Shown here in pieces: positions 46,434-55,429 of a DNA stretch of 64,000 nucleotides; position 1 is the stretch's first letter, and each line of letters starts with the position of its first letter. This DNA is from Cunninghamia lanceolata (lineage: Eukaryota; Streptophyta; Pinopsida; Cupressales; Cupressaceae). The stretch is from contig BSBN01000850.1 in NCBI GenBank assembly GCA_027924645.1, positions 1,936,001 to 2,000,000 of the forward strand, given 5' to 3'. Made by a program: the position numbers and the translations under genes. The notes under the pieces are model-generated. The model saw only the letters and a program-made list of their open reading frames with translations, did no database searches and had not been told where the DNA came from.

Positions 46434-47061
46434 TGTAATGTCCCCTGTCCCGATTTGCCCTAAAACCTTCTAATGATTACAAGTTCCCCACTAGGGTTAA
46501 GTTTCTAAGTTTACCATGCAATAAATAACTTGTTGGTGGAGTCCTTGATTGAACCTACATACACATTATGAACAACATTGCCAAACAAACATATATACTT
46601 GTTAGCATTAATCCATGATTCATTAAATGTTATCGATCCATGTAGCCTAATGTGAACTAAGAGGGGTGACATGGTGGGTCTGCCCGAAGCCATATGCCAA
46701 CCTAAGAGGTTGTATACCAAAACATCTTCTTGTTGGCAACTTGTACCTTCTTTCCCCAACCATGTCCCAACCTCGGCAAACACTTTGCCCACTTGTGGAA
46801 AGGGTGGAGTTTAAGAGCGGTCTCAGTGCTTCCACTCTTCCATGGCCCCTCCTTTTGGTTTGAGTAGACCATAAGTGGGGTTACCACTCCTCCATGGCTC
46901 AACCTTCTGTTTGGAGTGGACGGACCATAAGTGCAGCACACCGTTCTCTTCCTACCTCTTTACCTAGGTGGACTATCAGTCAGTTTCAAACACTCAAGTA
47001 TTAACACACAGAAATAATTGTAGACACTCCTTTGATTATCAATCTCATTGCACACACACAC

Positions 47062-47108
<47 letters not shown>

Positions 47109-47624
47109 ATTCAATAAGTTCAGTTTGTTATAAATAAATCAACTGCAGATATATGTAATCAGATTATCAAAGAGGTTATCATAAATATATTTGAGCAGAT
47201 TTATAGATAACCAATCTCAGATTTAAGAGTCAGATTGATTACTCAGAAAAGTGGATAGAAAGACAATTCACTTTTTACATATAAATTTACCCTACTTAAT
47301 AAGGAAGAAATACACTTGGTGTAGTAGTTGTGATCTCCAAATCTTTTCCTTGGATGTCTTTCCTTACTTCACCTCAGTCATATTTCTTCCTTGCTCATTG
47401 CCCTTTGCTATTGTGTTGTATCTCTTTTTTTTTATAACCCCAATTGTATTGAGGATTGCATCCCTTCATGTTATAATAGTCATGCCTTTTTGTTAGTGAC
47501 CTTAATTAAGGTCTCTCAAGGGATAACATAATTTCTTTAATGCCGATTGTCTTTTTTTGATAGTCACTCCTCTCTCTTTTTTATGCCTTCGATCCTCTAT
47601 GTGATCGCTCAATGAGACATGACA
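46434..47624 (-). repeat. 5' LTR of the chromovirus
   Basis: 1191 bp, mate of 32504-33686. A (CA)n-(AT)n microsatellite (47051-47104) is present here but only a short ancestral form occurs in the other LTR, so it expanded after insertion. Confidence 0.9.
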
Positions 47625-47629
47625 CCCCT

Positions 47630-49166
47630 CTTCCTCAAAATCTTTTCAATTGTGGTTTGCTTGCCCGAAGCTATCTCTACCTGTACCTTGTTTTTCTTGT
47701 TCCTGGTGCTTTTTCGAGTAGAAATAGGTGAGGCAGTGTCCACATTCCTTCCCATAGGAGTTTGAGTAATACCTAAATTGTTAATCTCTTGCTCCACCCC
47801 ACTTTCCAATAGCACCTCGTCTACTAAATCCTCACAGATAATGTTGACCATTTTATTCAAGGCTTTCTGCAAAAGATCTTGCAGCATTTCTTCCTCCTCT
47901 ACTTGCTCGTTATTATCCTTCTCTCCTGGGAGAAGATTATCATAACCATTATCCACCTTTTCTCCCAGAGAGAGATTGTTAGCCATACAAAGAGTATGTG
48001 ACCCTTCCACTCTCAGCCTCTCTAAATCTATCATTCTCGTTCCCTCACTAGGAACTCTTTCTAGCTTGGAATCATTTCGAATACTTACTTCCTCTTCTGA
48101 CAAGGATTCAACCGCCGCTCCAACAGTGTCTTCCTTTTCTGGAACATTCCCTCTATTTAGAGGAGAGAAAACCACCTAGATGTTAACTACTTCCTCTTCC
48201 AGCGGTTTTTCAGCTTCACCTAGATTCTCCTTTGTGAGACCTGAAACAACTTGCGTTTTGTTTCTAGATGCATCTCAGAAATCATAGGTCCAATGGTGAT
48301 ATCACTTACCAGGAGGGGAGAGGTTCTCTTATGAGCGATTGGATCTTCCACTTGATTTTCCAATTGCGGCTCAAAACAGTTTGTCGAGTCTAGAGTTGTT
48401 CCCGAGGGAAGAAGAGCTATATTATCCTCTGCTTCCTCAATGCCCAAGAGCCGGTTCATTCGAGTGCGATCATCTGTTTTGAAACCATCTTCAAAGAAAA
48501 TTTCTTGAGTCTAGTGACATGTGGCAGTCTCAAGCATTATGTGTTTGGGCAAGAGCTCCTTTATTTTGAGGAGAATACAGAGTCTTATGGTAGAAGACCA
48601 AAGAGGGTCTGAACAAATCTCATGATCCTGGAATATGACTAGAGCATTTCTGATAATTATCAGAGAATTAGGGTCCCTATATTCCATAGGTAAATAAGGG
48701 AGCTGGATCCAAAAAGGGAGGATTGGGATCTGTGCTTTACCAATATCAAGGTTCAAATGGTTTCCATTCCTGACAGAAAACGACTGTCTTTCCGAACTTC
48801 CATAGCTTTTTGCCTAGCACTGTATCCCTACCAACCCTATGTGAAAAGTAAAAGAAGAAAAAACCATTGCCCAGCACTCCAAACTCCTTAACCTCTGGTC
48901 ATTCCACAGAATACCATGCTATGAAATCATCAACAGAGAAACGAGGAGATAAAACCTTACCAATTAAAACCGTTTCATATAAAAGGGAAACTCTTTTCTT
49001 TAATCTTTCACTACACGTGCAAGCTGTGAATCTTCCTTGCTTGTAACTTTCTTGTAGGTGGGCTTAGCAACCTAGGTTTTCTTCTGTGTTGGCCCTATTT
49101 GTTCGAAAGGTGGCTTGTCTGAACGCTGCTGAAATTGTCAGTTCCTTTCTTCTCCCATCTTTCTTG
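47630..49166 (-). pseudogene. LINE ORF1, C-terminal and DUF4283-like part
   Basis: From right to left: about 48960-48780 encodes 'RFSVDDFIAWYSVE' and 'EFGVLGNGFFFFYFSH', 'KLWKFGKTVVFCQEWKPFEP'; 48756-48511 continues with 'ILPFWIQLPYLPMEYRDP', the pattern of the DUF4283 domain of plant LINE ORF1 proteins, which bind nucleic acid. A Ser/Glu-rich, acidic region follows (48459-48220, 48175-47630), ending in basic 'STRKSTRNKKNKVQVE'. Frameshifts and stops are present. Confidence 0.8.
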
Positions 49167-49620
49167 TGTTAAGGATTAAGATTGTCTAGAAAGTTGTAGA
49201 ATGATTCTAGAGCCTTCCACAACTAGAACATTCCTGGAGCTGTTCTAGAAAAGAATATTGTAAGATATGTTCTAGAAAAGAACATTCCAGGTTTAAGAGT
49301 TTTCTAGAAAGCTAGAAGCTTCCAGGCTTCAAAGGTTCTATAACTATATATATGTGATTGGAGAGAGTTGTTGTAGATAGAGCCTTTGGATGGCTGCTAG
49401 ATACAACATTTAGATTGCTATTAGATATAGCATCTGAATAGCTGCTAGACATGGTATTTTAGATGTAATGTATTGAAAGTTAGATGAATATATTTCTGAG
49501 TTATCTAACTCTGTTTTGCCTTGCGTTTGATATGTTCATTGCTGTTATGTTTTGCCCTATTTGCCCTGTGTTCATTACTGTTGTTATGGTTTTCTAAGTG
49601 TTATTGGGCCTGTTCTCACA
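49167..49620 (+). repeat. 5' LTR of the short element
   Basis: 454 bp. U3 part has repeated TTCTAGAA and GAACATTC modules (49205-49322), then a TATA box (49345-49352). Mate at 50265-50718. Confidence 0.93.
49205..49322 (+). promoter_or_regulatory. Cluster of heat-shock-element-like modules upstream of TATA
   Basis: Perfect nTTCnnGAAn or nGAAnnTTCn pairs: GAAcaTTC (49226), TTCtaGAA (49243), TTCtaGAA (49270), GAAcaTTC (49280), TTCtaGAA (49302), GAAgcTTC (49315); plus TTCtaGAGccTTC (49205-49217). Around 49270-49287 four modules are in 5-bp register. The TATA box follows within 30 bp. Heat-shock-factor control is inferred. Confidence 0.6.
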
Positions 49621-49699
49621 TGGTATCAGAGCGGGGTTATGGGTTTGAATCCCCTTGGGTAACGCTGAGGGGATTGTTGGAAAAAAAAGATTCAGTTAG

Positions 49700-49990
49700 A
49701 GGATCAGCCCACGTTCAGCTAGAGTTTCAACCAGGTTCAGCTAGAATGTTTTCCTGGTTTAGCTAGAATGTTTTCCCGGTTCAGCTAGAGGACCATCAAG
49801 AGGTTCAGCTAGAATGTTTTCCGGTTCAGCTAGAGGTTCTATTAGAAGTGTATTGTTGGAGTGATTTCTTTGCACGGCAGAGATATTGCTGGAGTGATTT
49901 GTTTGCAGGGCTGAGATATTGCTGGAGTGATTTGTTTGCAGGGCTAATATATTGCTAGAGTGATTTTTGTTTGCAGGACTATTGCTGTAA
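49700..49990 (+). repeat. Two tandem motif arrays in the short element's interior
   Basis: First, ggttcagctaga recurs six times between about 49700 and 49845 with spacers such as atgttttcc. Second, gatattgctggagtgatttg with tttgcagggct recurs with a period near 33 bp between about 49853 and 49985. Neither array codes for a convincing protein. Confidence 0.75.
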
Positions 49991-50188
49991 ATGCAAGTTG
50001 GAACAAGCTAGAGGTATTGTTGGTAGTGATGATGAAGAAAATGACTTTTCAGCTAGACAAAAGATAATGAGGGTTGAAGGTTTAAAGTTTCAATCTCATA
50101 TGAACAAGCTAGAGGAAAGAAAGAATGGGAGCAAGCCATGAAAGAGGATTATGATCAAAAAATGCTTGGTATGCTAGAGGTGAACATT

Positions 50189-50264
50189 AAGGGGGGATAG
50201 TAATATAATGTTCCCCTCTCATTTGTATTTTTTCTGTATTATTCTAGCCAATCTTAAGGGGGGA
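50189..50264 (+). promoter_or_regulatory. Duplicated polypurine tract of the short element
   Basis: TTAAGGGGGGAT occurs at about 50187-50198 and again at 50254-50265, where it abuts the 3' LTR. The second is the working primer position. Confidence 0.75.
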
Positions 50265-50718
50265 TGTTAAGGATTAAGATTGTCTAGAAAGTTGTAGAAT
50301 GATTCTAGAGCCTTCCACAACTAGAACATTCCTGGAGCTGTTCTAGAAAAGAATATTGTAAGATATGTTCTAGAAAAGAACATTCCAGGTTTAAGAGTTT
50401 TCTAGAAAGCTAGAAGCTTCCAGGCTTCAAAGGTTCTATAACTATATATATGTGATTGGAGAGAGTTGTTGTAGATAGAGCCTTTGGATGGCTGCTAGAT
50501 ACAACATTTAGATTGCTATTAGATATAGCATCTGAATAGCTGCTAGACATGGTATTTTAGATGTAATGTATTGAAAGTTAGATGAATATATTTCTGAGTT
50601 ATCTAACTCTGTTTTGCCTTGCGTTTGATATGTTCATTGCTGTTATGTTTTGCCCTGTTTGCCCTGTGTTCATTACTGTTGTTATGGTTTTCTAAGTGTT
50701 ATTGGGCCTGTTCTCACA
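50265..50718 (+). repeat. 3' LTR of the short element
   Basis: 454 bp, collinear with the 5' LTR at an offset of 1098, one base different by eye. Confidence 0.93.
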
Positions 50719-51142
50719 TCTTGAGGCGTCTCCGATATCTTTTCCTGAAAAAGATCTCTACTTGGCTGGTTGGAACTTTTGTTGTCGTACAAAGACTTTG
50801 TCCGTGTCTTGAAAAGATTTGAAAGCCTCCTGTTGGGATTTCAACGGCTCTCTGTAGGAAGGAAGACCTCTCCGAAAAAAACCTTGTATTGCTAGTGTTT
50901 ACAGATTGGCTTCTCCCTTTTTCACTGTTTCTAAAGCTTTGGTCTTCGTCCAGGAACCTAACCTTCTTCCCCGGAGCTTTGTTCAACTGTAGGACCCCAT
51001 GTCCATTTTTAGATTCATTCTTAGGAAAGACATGTCTTTTCTCCAAGGACTCCCTATAAGTTCGACTCGCAGGTTGGAAACTAAGAGACCCAGAGGTGTT
51101 TGTGTCCAAGTTCTGTACCTTGCAGAGCTGGGAAGCCATCAT
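50719..51142 (-). pseudogene. LINE ORF1, N-terminal part
   Basis: A 142-codon open frame (MMASQLCKVQNLDTN ... FFRKRYRRRLK) runs into the short LTR element at 50718. Skipping that element and one tcttg copy, the frame continues without shift as KKDGRRKELTISAAF in 49166-49080. I take 51142 as the ORF1 start. No family motif lies in this N-terminal piece; identity comes from continuity with the DUF4283-like part. Confidence 0.7.
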
Positions 51143-51290
51143 CCTCTACCAAGATCCGTATATTATTTACACAGTCGATGCTGAACTGAAAATAATGCAA
51201 CCCAAAAGAAAGCGGATCGCTGCTCAGAAGGGGTTTTCCATACATGTTTGTGTTTTGGAATAATTTTAATATTCTGGCAGACAACTTAGT

Positions 51291-51750
51291 TGAATTTTAG
51301 TTGAATTTAGATTGAATCCTTTCTTGGCACCTTTATTTATGCCTTAACAATACCCCCACATTTTGTCGAAGGACACGAATATTACCCCCCATACATCGTT
51401 TTACAATTAATTGGGCACACTTCAAAATCTAGTTATAGCAGGAAGCTACACATAACACACGCAGATATATATACGCCATGAAAACAAAAAAAAGGTGGAA
51501 AAATGATTTGTTTATCATTCCAAAATAATAGACTTTCGAAATTCACCTACTTTTAACTCAACCAGCTGGGGAATGCGTGAAAACAACACATATAACCACA
51601 AGTGAATGCCCAATTAAAAATTTTCGGCACTAAAAAAATTCCTTTGTTGGGAAAAAAAATACAGCACCAGTTTCATAGATCTATATATATTTAGCTCATT
51701 GAAGACTGATCTAATTTTTCACTTCTTAAAAACAAGAAATGAAGAGTGAC
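51291..51750. other. Spacer between LINE and kinase gene
   Basis: No gene seen. On the minus strand this would hold the 3' untranslated region of the kinase. AT-rich with A-runs near 51486 and 51652. Confidence 0.4.
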
Positions 51751-52979
51751 TTACCTTGTTTGCTTCTTTGGTCGTGCATTGCCCTGGTCATCGTTCATAG
51801 AAATCTGAATCAACGCAGTGGAAGGGCCCTCTGAAGCAATTTCTGTAATAGGTGGAGAAGTGTAATAATTATCCTCGGTGGTTGGCAAAATATGATAATT
51901 CAACCTTACATCTTTTGGATCACCTGTGTGCTCCACAAGACTAACATCTTTATAAATCCTCGGCTGTTTTGTAGCGGCTCTAATCCAAGCAAGTTCCTCC
52001 ACCACCTCTCTCATGGACGGCCTTGCTTTCGCTTCCACTTCCAAACATGCTTTTGCTAAACTTGCCATTTTCTCCATCTGCCCTTTATTTTCCTCTTTCA
52101 CCACATTAGAATCTAAAATATCTGTGAGGCGGTTGTTATTAATTGTGGATAGGAAATGGTGATACAAAGCACACATGGATTCTTGTATAGGCAACACGGG
52201 TGGTAGACCAGTGAGAAGCTCCAACAAAACTACACCGAAGCTGTAAACGTCACTCTTGTCTGTAAACTGGTTGGTCCTAACGAACTCCGGATCCACATAA
52301 CCTGGAGTGCCTGATGGAAACATGGTGCTGAGATGCATTTCATCGGAAGGTCGCAGACGAGAAATACCAAAGTCTGCTACTTTTGGTGTGAATGTGTTGT
52401 CTAACAAAATGTTTGAGGATTTTATGTCGCGATGGGAAATGGGCTGAGAGGCTTCACCATGCACGTATGCTATACCCTCTGCAGTCTCTATGGCAATCTG
52501 CCGCCTTCTTTCCCAGGAAAAGTTCTTCCCTGAATGTAGATGTTGAAAGAGTGTCCCATTCGGCACAAATTCGTATACAAGCAATGGAAGTTGAGTGCGG
52601 AGGCAACAACCGATCAATTTCACTACATTTCTGTGATTGATGTGGGATAAAATTACAATTTCGTTAATGAACTCTGGGGAAAATGCTTTGGGCTTTTTTA
52701 TCGCCACTGGCATGCCGTCTGAAAGAACTCCTTTGTACACGGTGGCAAAGCCGCCTCTTCCTAACTCTGTTGAGTAATTGTTGGTGGCTATTTCTAACTC
52801 TCTTTCAGAGAACATTCTTAGGTTCTTTCTTCCTCCCATGGAAGCAATGCGTTCCTGCAGCTCAACACCTCCATTCTCTATGAAATTCATGTCCCCAGCA
52901 TATTTCAACTGACGCCTCCACAACCACCAAAATAATCCACCAGCTACTAACGAAACTCCAACGAATGAAGAAACAGAGC
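51751..52979 (-). CDS. Wall-associated-kinase-like receptor kinase, last exon (membrane segment and kinase)
   Basis: The open frame reaches 53043, but I place the exon start at 52979, after an acceptor (ttcgacag). It encodes a hydrophobic membrane span (SSFVGVSLVAGGLFWWLW), a juxtamembrane stretch with FSERELEIATNNYS, and a complete Ser/Thr kinase: GRGGFATVYKG, VAIKKPK (K116 counting from 53043), E128, HRDIKSSNILLD (D206), DFGISR (D224), SGTPGYVDPEF, DVYSFGVVLLELLTG. HRD makes it an RD kinase. The family senses the cell wall from the plasma membrane. All catalytic residues are intact. The stop codon overlaps a perfect donor-like CAAG/GTAAGT, so an alternative 3' end is possible. Extracellular exons were not found except the candidate at 53487-53580. 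Confidence 0.85.
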
Positions 52980-53486
52980 CTGTCGAATCAACGAACAGGA
53001 AATTTTTATTAATTATATATATGAAAACAATTGGATAGCTCATGGATTATAATATTATGAAATTAGAGATTGTTTTTCTTCCAGGAAAGATTTATTTATT
53101 TTAATCAAAACAATTAGATTATATAGATACAACCTTTTTTTAAGAAAACTATTGGACTATATAAATATATATAGACATCTCTATCTTTATTTAGTAGAGT
53201 AACATGTAAACTAAAAATTGTCTTTACCTTAAATTTTTATGAGCAGGGAGATCCACTCTATCAAAATAAACACCATTATCTTTACCAATTAAACTATAAT
53301 CTTTTAGAGGTAAGACTGAGTCAAATGTAACCTTAAACTCTTTTAAAGGTTCTACTTTGACAATGTAGTGTAAAAACAGGTTCTAATTTAAATATATACT
53401 ACTTAACATATTATAATTCATCCAATTAACTTATTTTAAAAAATACTAGAAAAGCCAAAATACAAGTAGACATACGGCACGGTTAC

Positions 53487-53580
53487 CTGTAATTACAGAT
53501 TTGAGGGAGTTATTTGAGCTCGGCGATTGGCATTTTGTCCCGTTTTTATAATCAAAGCAATTAAATATCCTTAATATTCT
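53487..53580 (-). CDS. Candidate upstream exon of the kinase gene
   Basis: Reading down from 53580 after a CAG, the frame is RILRIFNCFDYKNG and then TKCQSPSSNNSLKSVITG, ending in ACAG/GTAACC, a good donor. Its phase joins the acceptor at 52980 without a shift (ACA-G + GC-TCT gives Thr-Gly-Ser). The Cys-containing extracellular-looking end directly before a membrane segment is what the family would have. Length and phase fit, but the acceptor is weak and no further upstream exon is recognised. Confidence 0.4.
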
Positions 53581-53595
53581 CTGGTCATTTCATAA

Positions 53596-54026
53596 CTAAA
53601 AATAATTATGACACAGTTAAATGTAGGTTATAGTCAAAAGAAAATACTAACCACTCTTAATAAACAAGAGACGCATTGTGTCACTTCCTGTCATTGTAAT
53701 TTTGAATATAATGAATGACATTGTAATTGATAATAAGTATTGCATTCCCCTAACCCCAACGTTTTCTTACTTTTACTTGTTGTAATACCAGAGAAAGTCA
53801 AGGCCATCAATCACATTAAATGTCATTCAATGAAGGAGTAGCATGGAATGCAAGCCACAACCAGTTCTGGCAGAAAATTTAATTGGAACAGGATTGTGGG
53901 TTGGAGGAAGTTTCCTTGGCATGAGATGCAACAAAGAAATTCTTGCCAGAAAATTAAATACAATTTAATGCCTTTAGTCTTTTCCCTTGACTAAGCATTC
54001 ATGTGGCTACGTCTGAAGATCTTTTC
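53596..54026. other. No gene recognised upstream of the kinase exons
   Basis: I looked here on the minus strand for the Cys-rich ectodomain expected of a wall-associated kinase and found none. It may lie further away behind a long intron, or be lost. Confidence 0.4.
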
Positions 54027-54182
54027 ATGAAAGCTGCCACATCAAACATGGTGGGGGCGTTGAACAAGTCGCTCATGGGAGACCTTGATGGGTTAAAAAG
54101 GAGGTCACCCCTGCAAAAGAGGAGTGTGCTCCACACCGCTGCATATCATGGCAGTAAGAATTTCGTGGAAATGTTGGCTTGA
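54027..54182 (+). pseudogene. Ankyrin-repeat gene fragment
   Basis: 51 codons from ATG to TGA: MKAATSNMVGALNKSLMGDL then DGLKRRSPLQKRSVLHTAAY and HGSKNFVEMLA. The VLHTAAYHGSKNFVEMLA part is a clear ankyrin repeat, and the preceding part resembles the N-terminal region of membrane-type plant ankyrin proteins. The frame stops at once and no further repeats follow on this strand; directly after it begins PPR-like sequence on the opposite strand. Relic of a gene fragment. Confidence 0.6.
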
Positions 54183-54184
54183 AT

Positions 54185-55420
54185 GGTGGAGTTTGAATTT
54201 ACACCGGCCATCTGCATTGCTGGAAAACTTCATAGCAGACCTATATCAATATAAGCTCCTTTTCTTTCTCTATCGAATAGGTTATTGCTAATTAGAACTG
54301 GAAGATTCTTTTCATCTTGCCTTTAGATATGCTTACCTAAATCTAACGCCAAATATTGTGTGATAGAGAGTTGTTTGCAAAGATTGGGATTTGACTTAGC
54401 GTCTGTCAATCACATCTGCTTGAAAGTTTTTAAAAAAAAAACCTTTTCAACAAATTTATTTATTTTTAATTTATTTTTTTGTTGTTCACATCCTGCAATG
54501 GATTGCAGTTCTTGAGACATTTCGTGGGGATTTTATCAAAATAGTTGACATGCCTTGTCCGTGCCTCCTCATTTTGCATATATGTCTACCAAAGAATTTT
54601 CAACTATAATATCTGGCAGAAATCCCCCCCTCCTTTAGGCTTTGATCGATGCCCATACCTTGATCAATAGCATCCATTTTAGCTCAGGCCAGGAGGATGT
54701 TGGAAAAGATTATGGAGTTTGACTCTAAGCCTTCTGTTTACAGTCGCTTGAAAATTTTAAAATCCCTTTCAACAAAATCCATTTTGGGCATATCCTTTCA
54801 TCACTGCAATTTATGAGACCATAACTTCTTCTAGGCATTTTTTTTAACAGTTCACGTGCCTTGCCTATAACTCCGCATTGACATACCGATCTACCAGGGA
54901 ACTTGCAACTATCTCATCTGACAAAAATTCCCCTCTCGTTATGCTTTGATGGATGTCCATCCCGTCTTCTAAATTTTCCCATTTTGGCACAACTAGGTAG
55001 GACTCTGGCAAAGGTTGAGAATTTGACTTTATACTAGCCAACCGCAGCTGCTTGAGTTTTTTTTCTTAAAGCGTTTTCAACAAATCCATTTTGTTCATAT
55101 CCTAAAATCATTGCATCCCATGAGTTGACATCTCTTGAGGCCTTTTGTCAAATAGATCATGTGCATTGACCGCGCTCCTACATTTTGCATACATGTCTAC
55201 TAGAGCATTTCTAGCCATGATATCTGACCAAAAAAAAACCCTTTCCTTCTATTTTGATGGATGCCCATACCTTCAACCAAAGCTTCAATTTGTGCATGGG
55301 CATGGAGGATGCTGGCAAACATTGAGGAATTGGGGCTTAACAACCGTTAGTTGGAAATCTAACATGCTGGACATTATTATAGCGTAAGCCTATTTTTCAA
55401 ACTGTTTCATTTAGCATCAT
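54185..55420 (-). pseudogene. Pentatricopeptide-repeat (PLS-type) gene relic
   Basis: About three and a half units with a period near 310 bp, as expected for P-L-S triplets. Best parts on the minus strand: 55218-55134 MARNALVDMYAKCRSAVNAHD then LFDKRPQE; 55318-55225 FASILHAHAQIEALVEGMGI; near 55010-54900 TFARVLPSCAKM and DEIVASSLVDRYVNAEL; near 54620-54560 VENSLVDIYAK then GGTDKACQLF. Frameshifts and stops occur in every unit. Intact relatives bind organellar RNA for editing or processing. This copy cannot be translated. Confidence 0.82.
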
Positions 55421-55429
55421 CAATAATCT

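Larger units (their letters stand above)
32504..47624 (-). mobile_element. Ty3/Gypsy chromovirus, decayed, split by a second retrotransposon
   Basis: Flanked by cccct (32499-32503 and 47625-47629). LTRs of 1183 and 1191 bp start TGTAATGTCCCC and end GACATGACA; a primer-binding site (TGGTATTAGAGC, minus) lies beside the right LTR and a polypurine tract beside the left. Minus-strand order gag, protease, RT, RNase H, integrase, chromodomain is that of chromoviruses. Its own length is about 7 kb; the rest is the 36786-44864 insert, placed between protease and RT. LTRs differ clearly by eye and the frames are heavily broken, so it is old. Confidence 0.93.
49167..50718 (+). mobile_element. Very young short LTR element (TRIM-like), non-autonomous
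   Basis: 1552 bp, flanked by tcttg (49162-49166 and 50719-50723). LTRs of 454 bp each start TGTTAAGG and end TTCTCACA and appear to differ at a single base (A/G near 49558). A primer-binding site TGGTATCAGAGC (49621-49632) and polypurine tract AAGGGGGGA (50256-50264) are intact. The 644-bp interior codes for nothing complete; it keeps a short Copia RT-like shred near 50122-50160 (EWEQAMKEDYDQ), so it derives from a Copia by deletion. It sits in LINE ORF1. Confidence 0.93.
28310..51290 (-). mobile_element. L1-type LINE split by a chromovirus and a short LTR element
   Basis: Minus-strand non-LTR retrotransposon whose own sequence lies at about 28310-32503, 47625-49166 and 50719-51290. Order from the 5' end: ORF1 with a DUF4283-like segment, apurinic-type endonuclease, RT, zinc-finger-like region, RNase H. 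Removing the chromovirus together with one cccct copy rejoins ORF1 and ORF2, and removing the short element with one tcttg copy restores the ORF1 frame. Many stops and frameshifts show it is dead. Outer ends are approximate. Confidence 0.88.
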
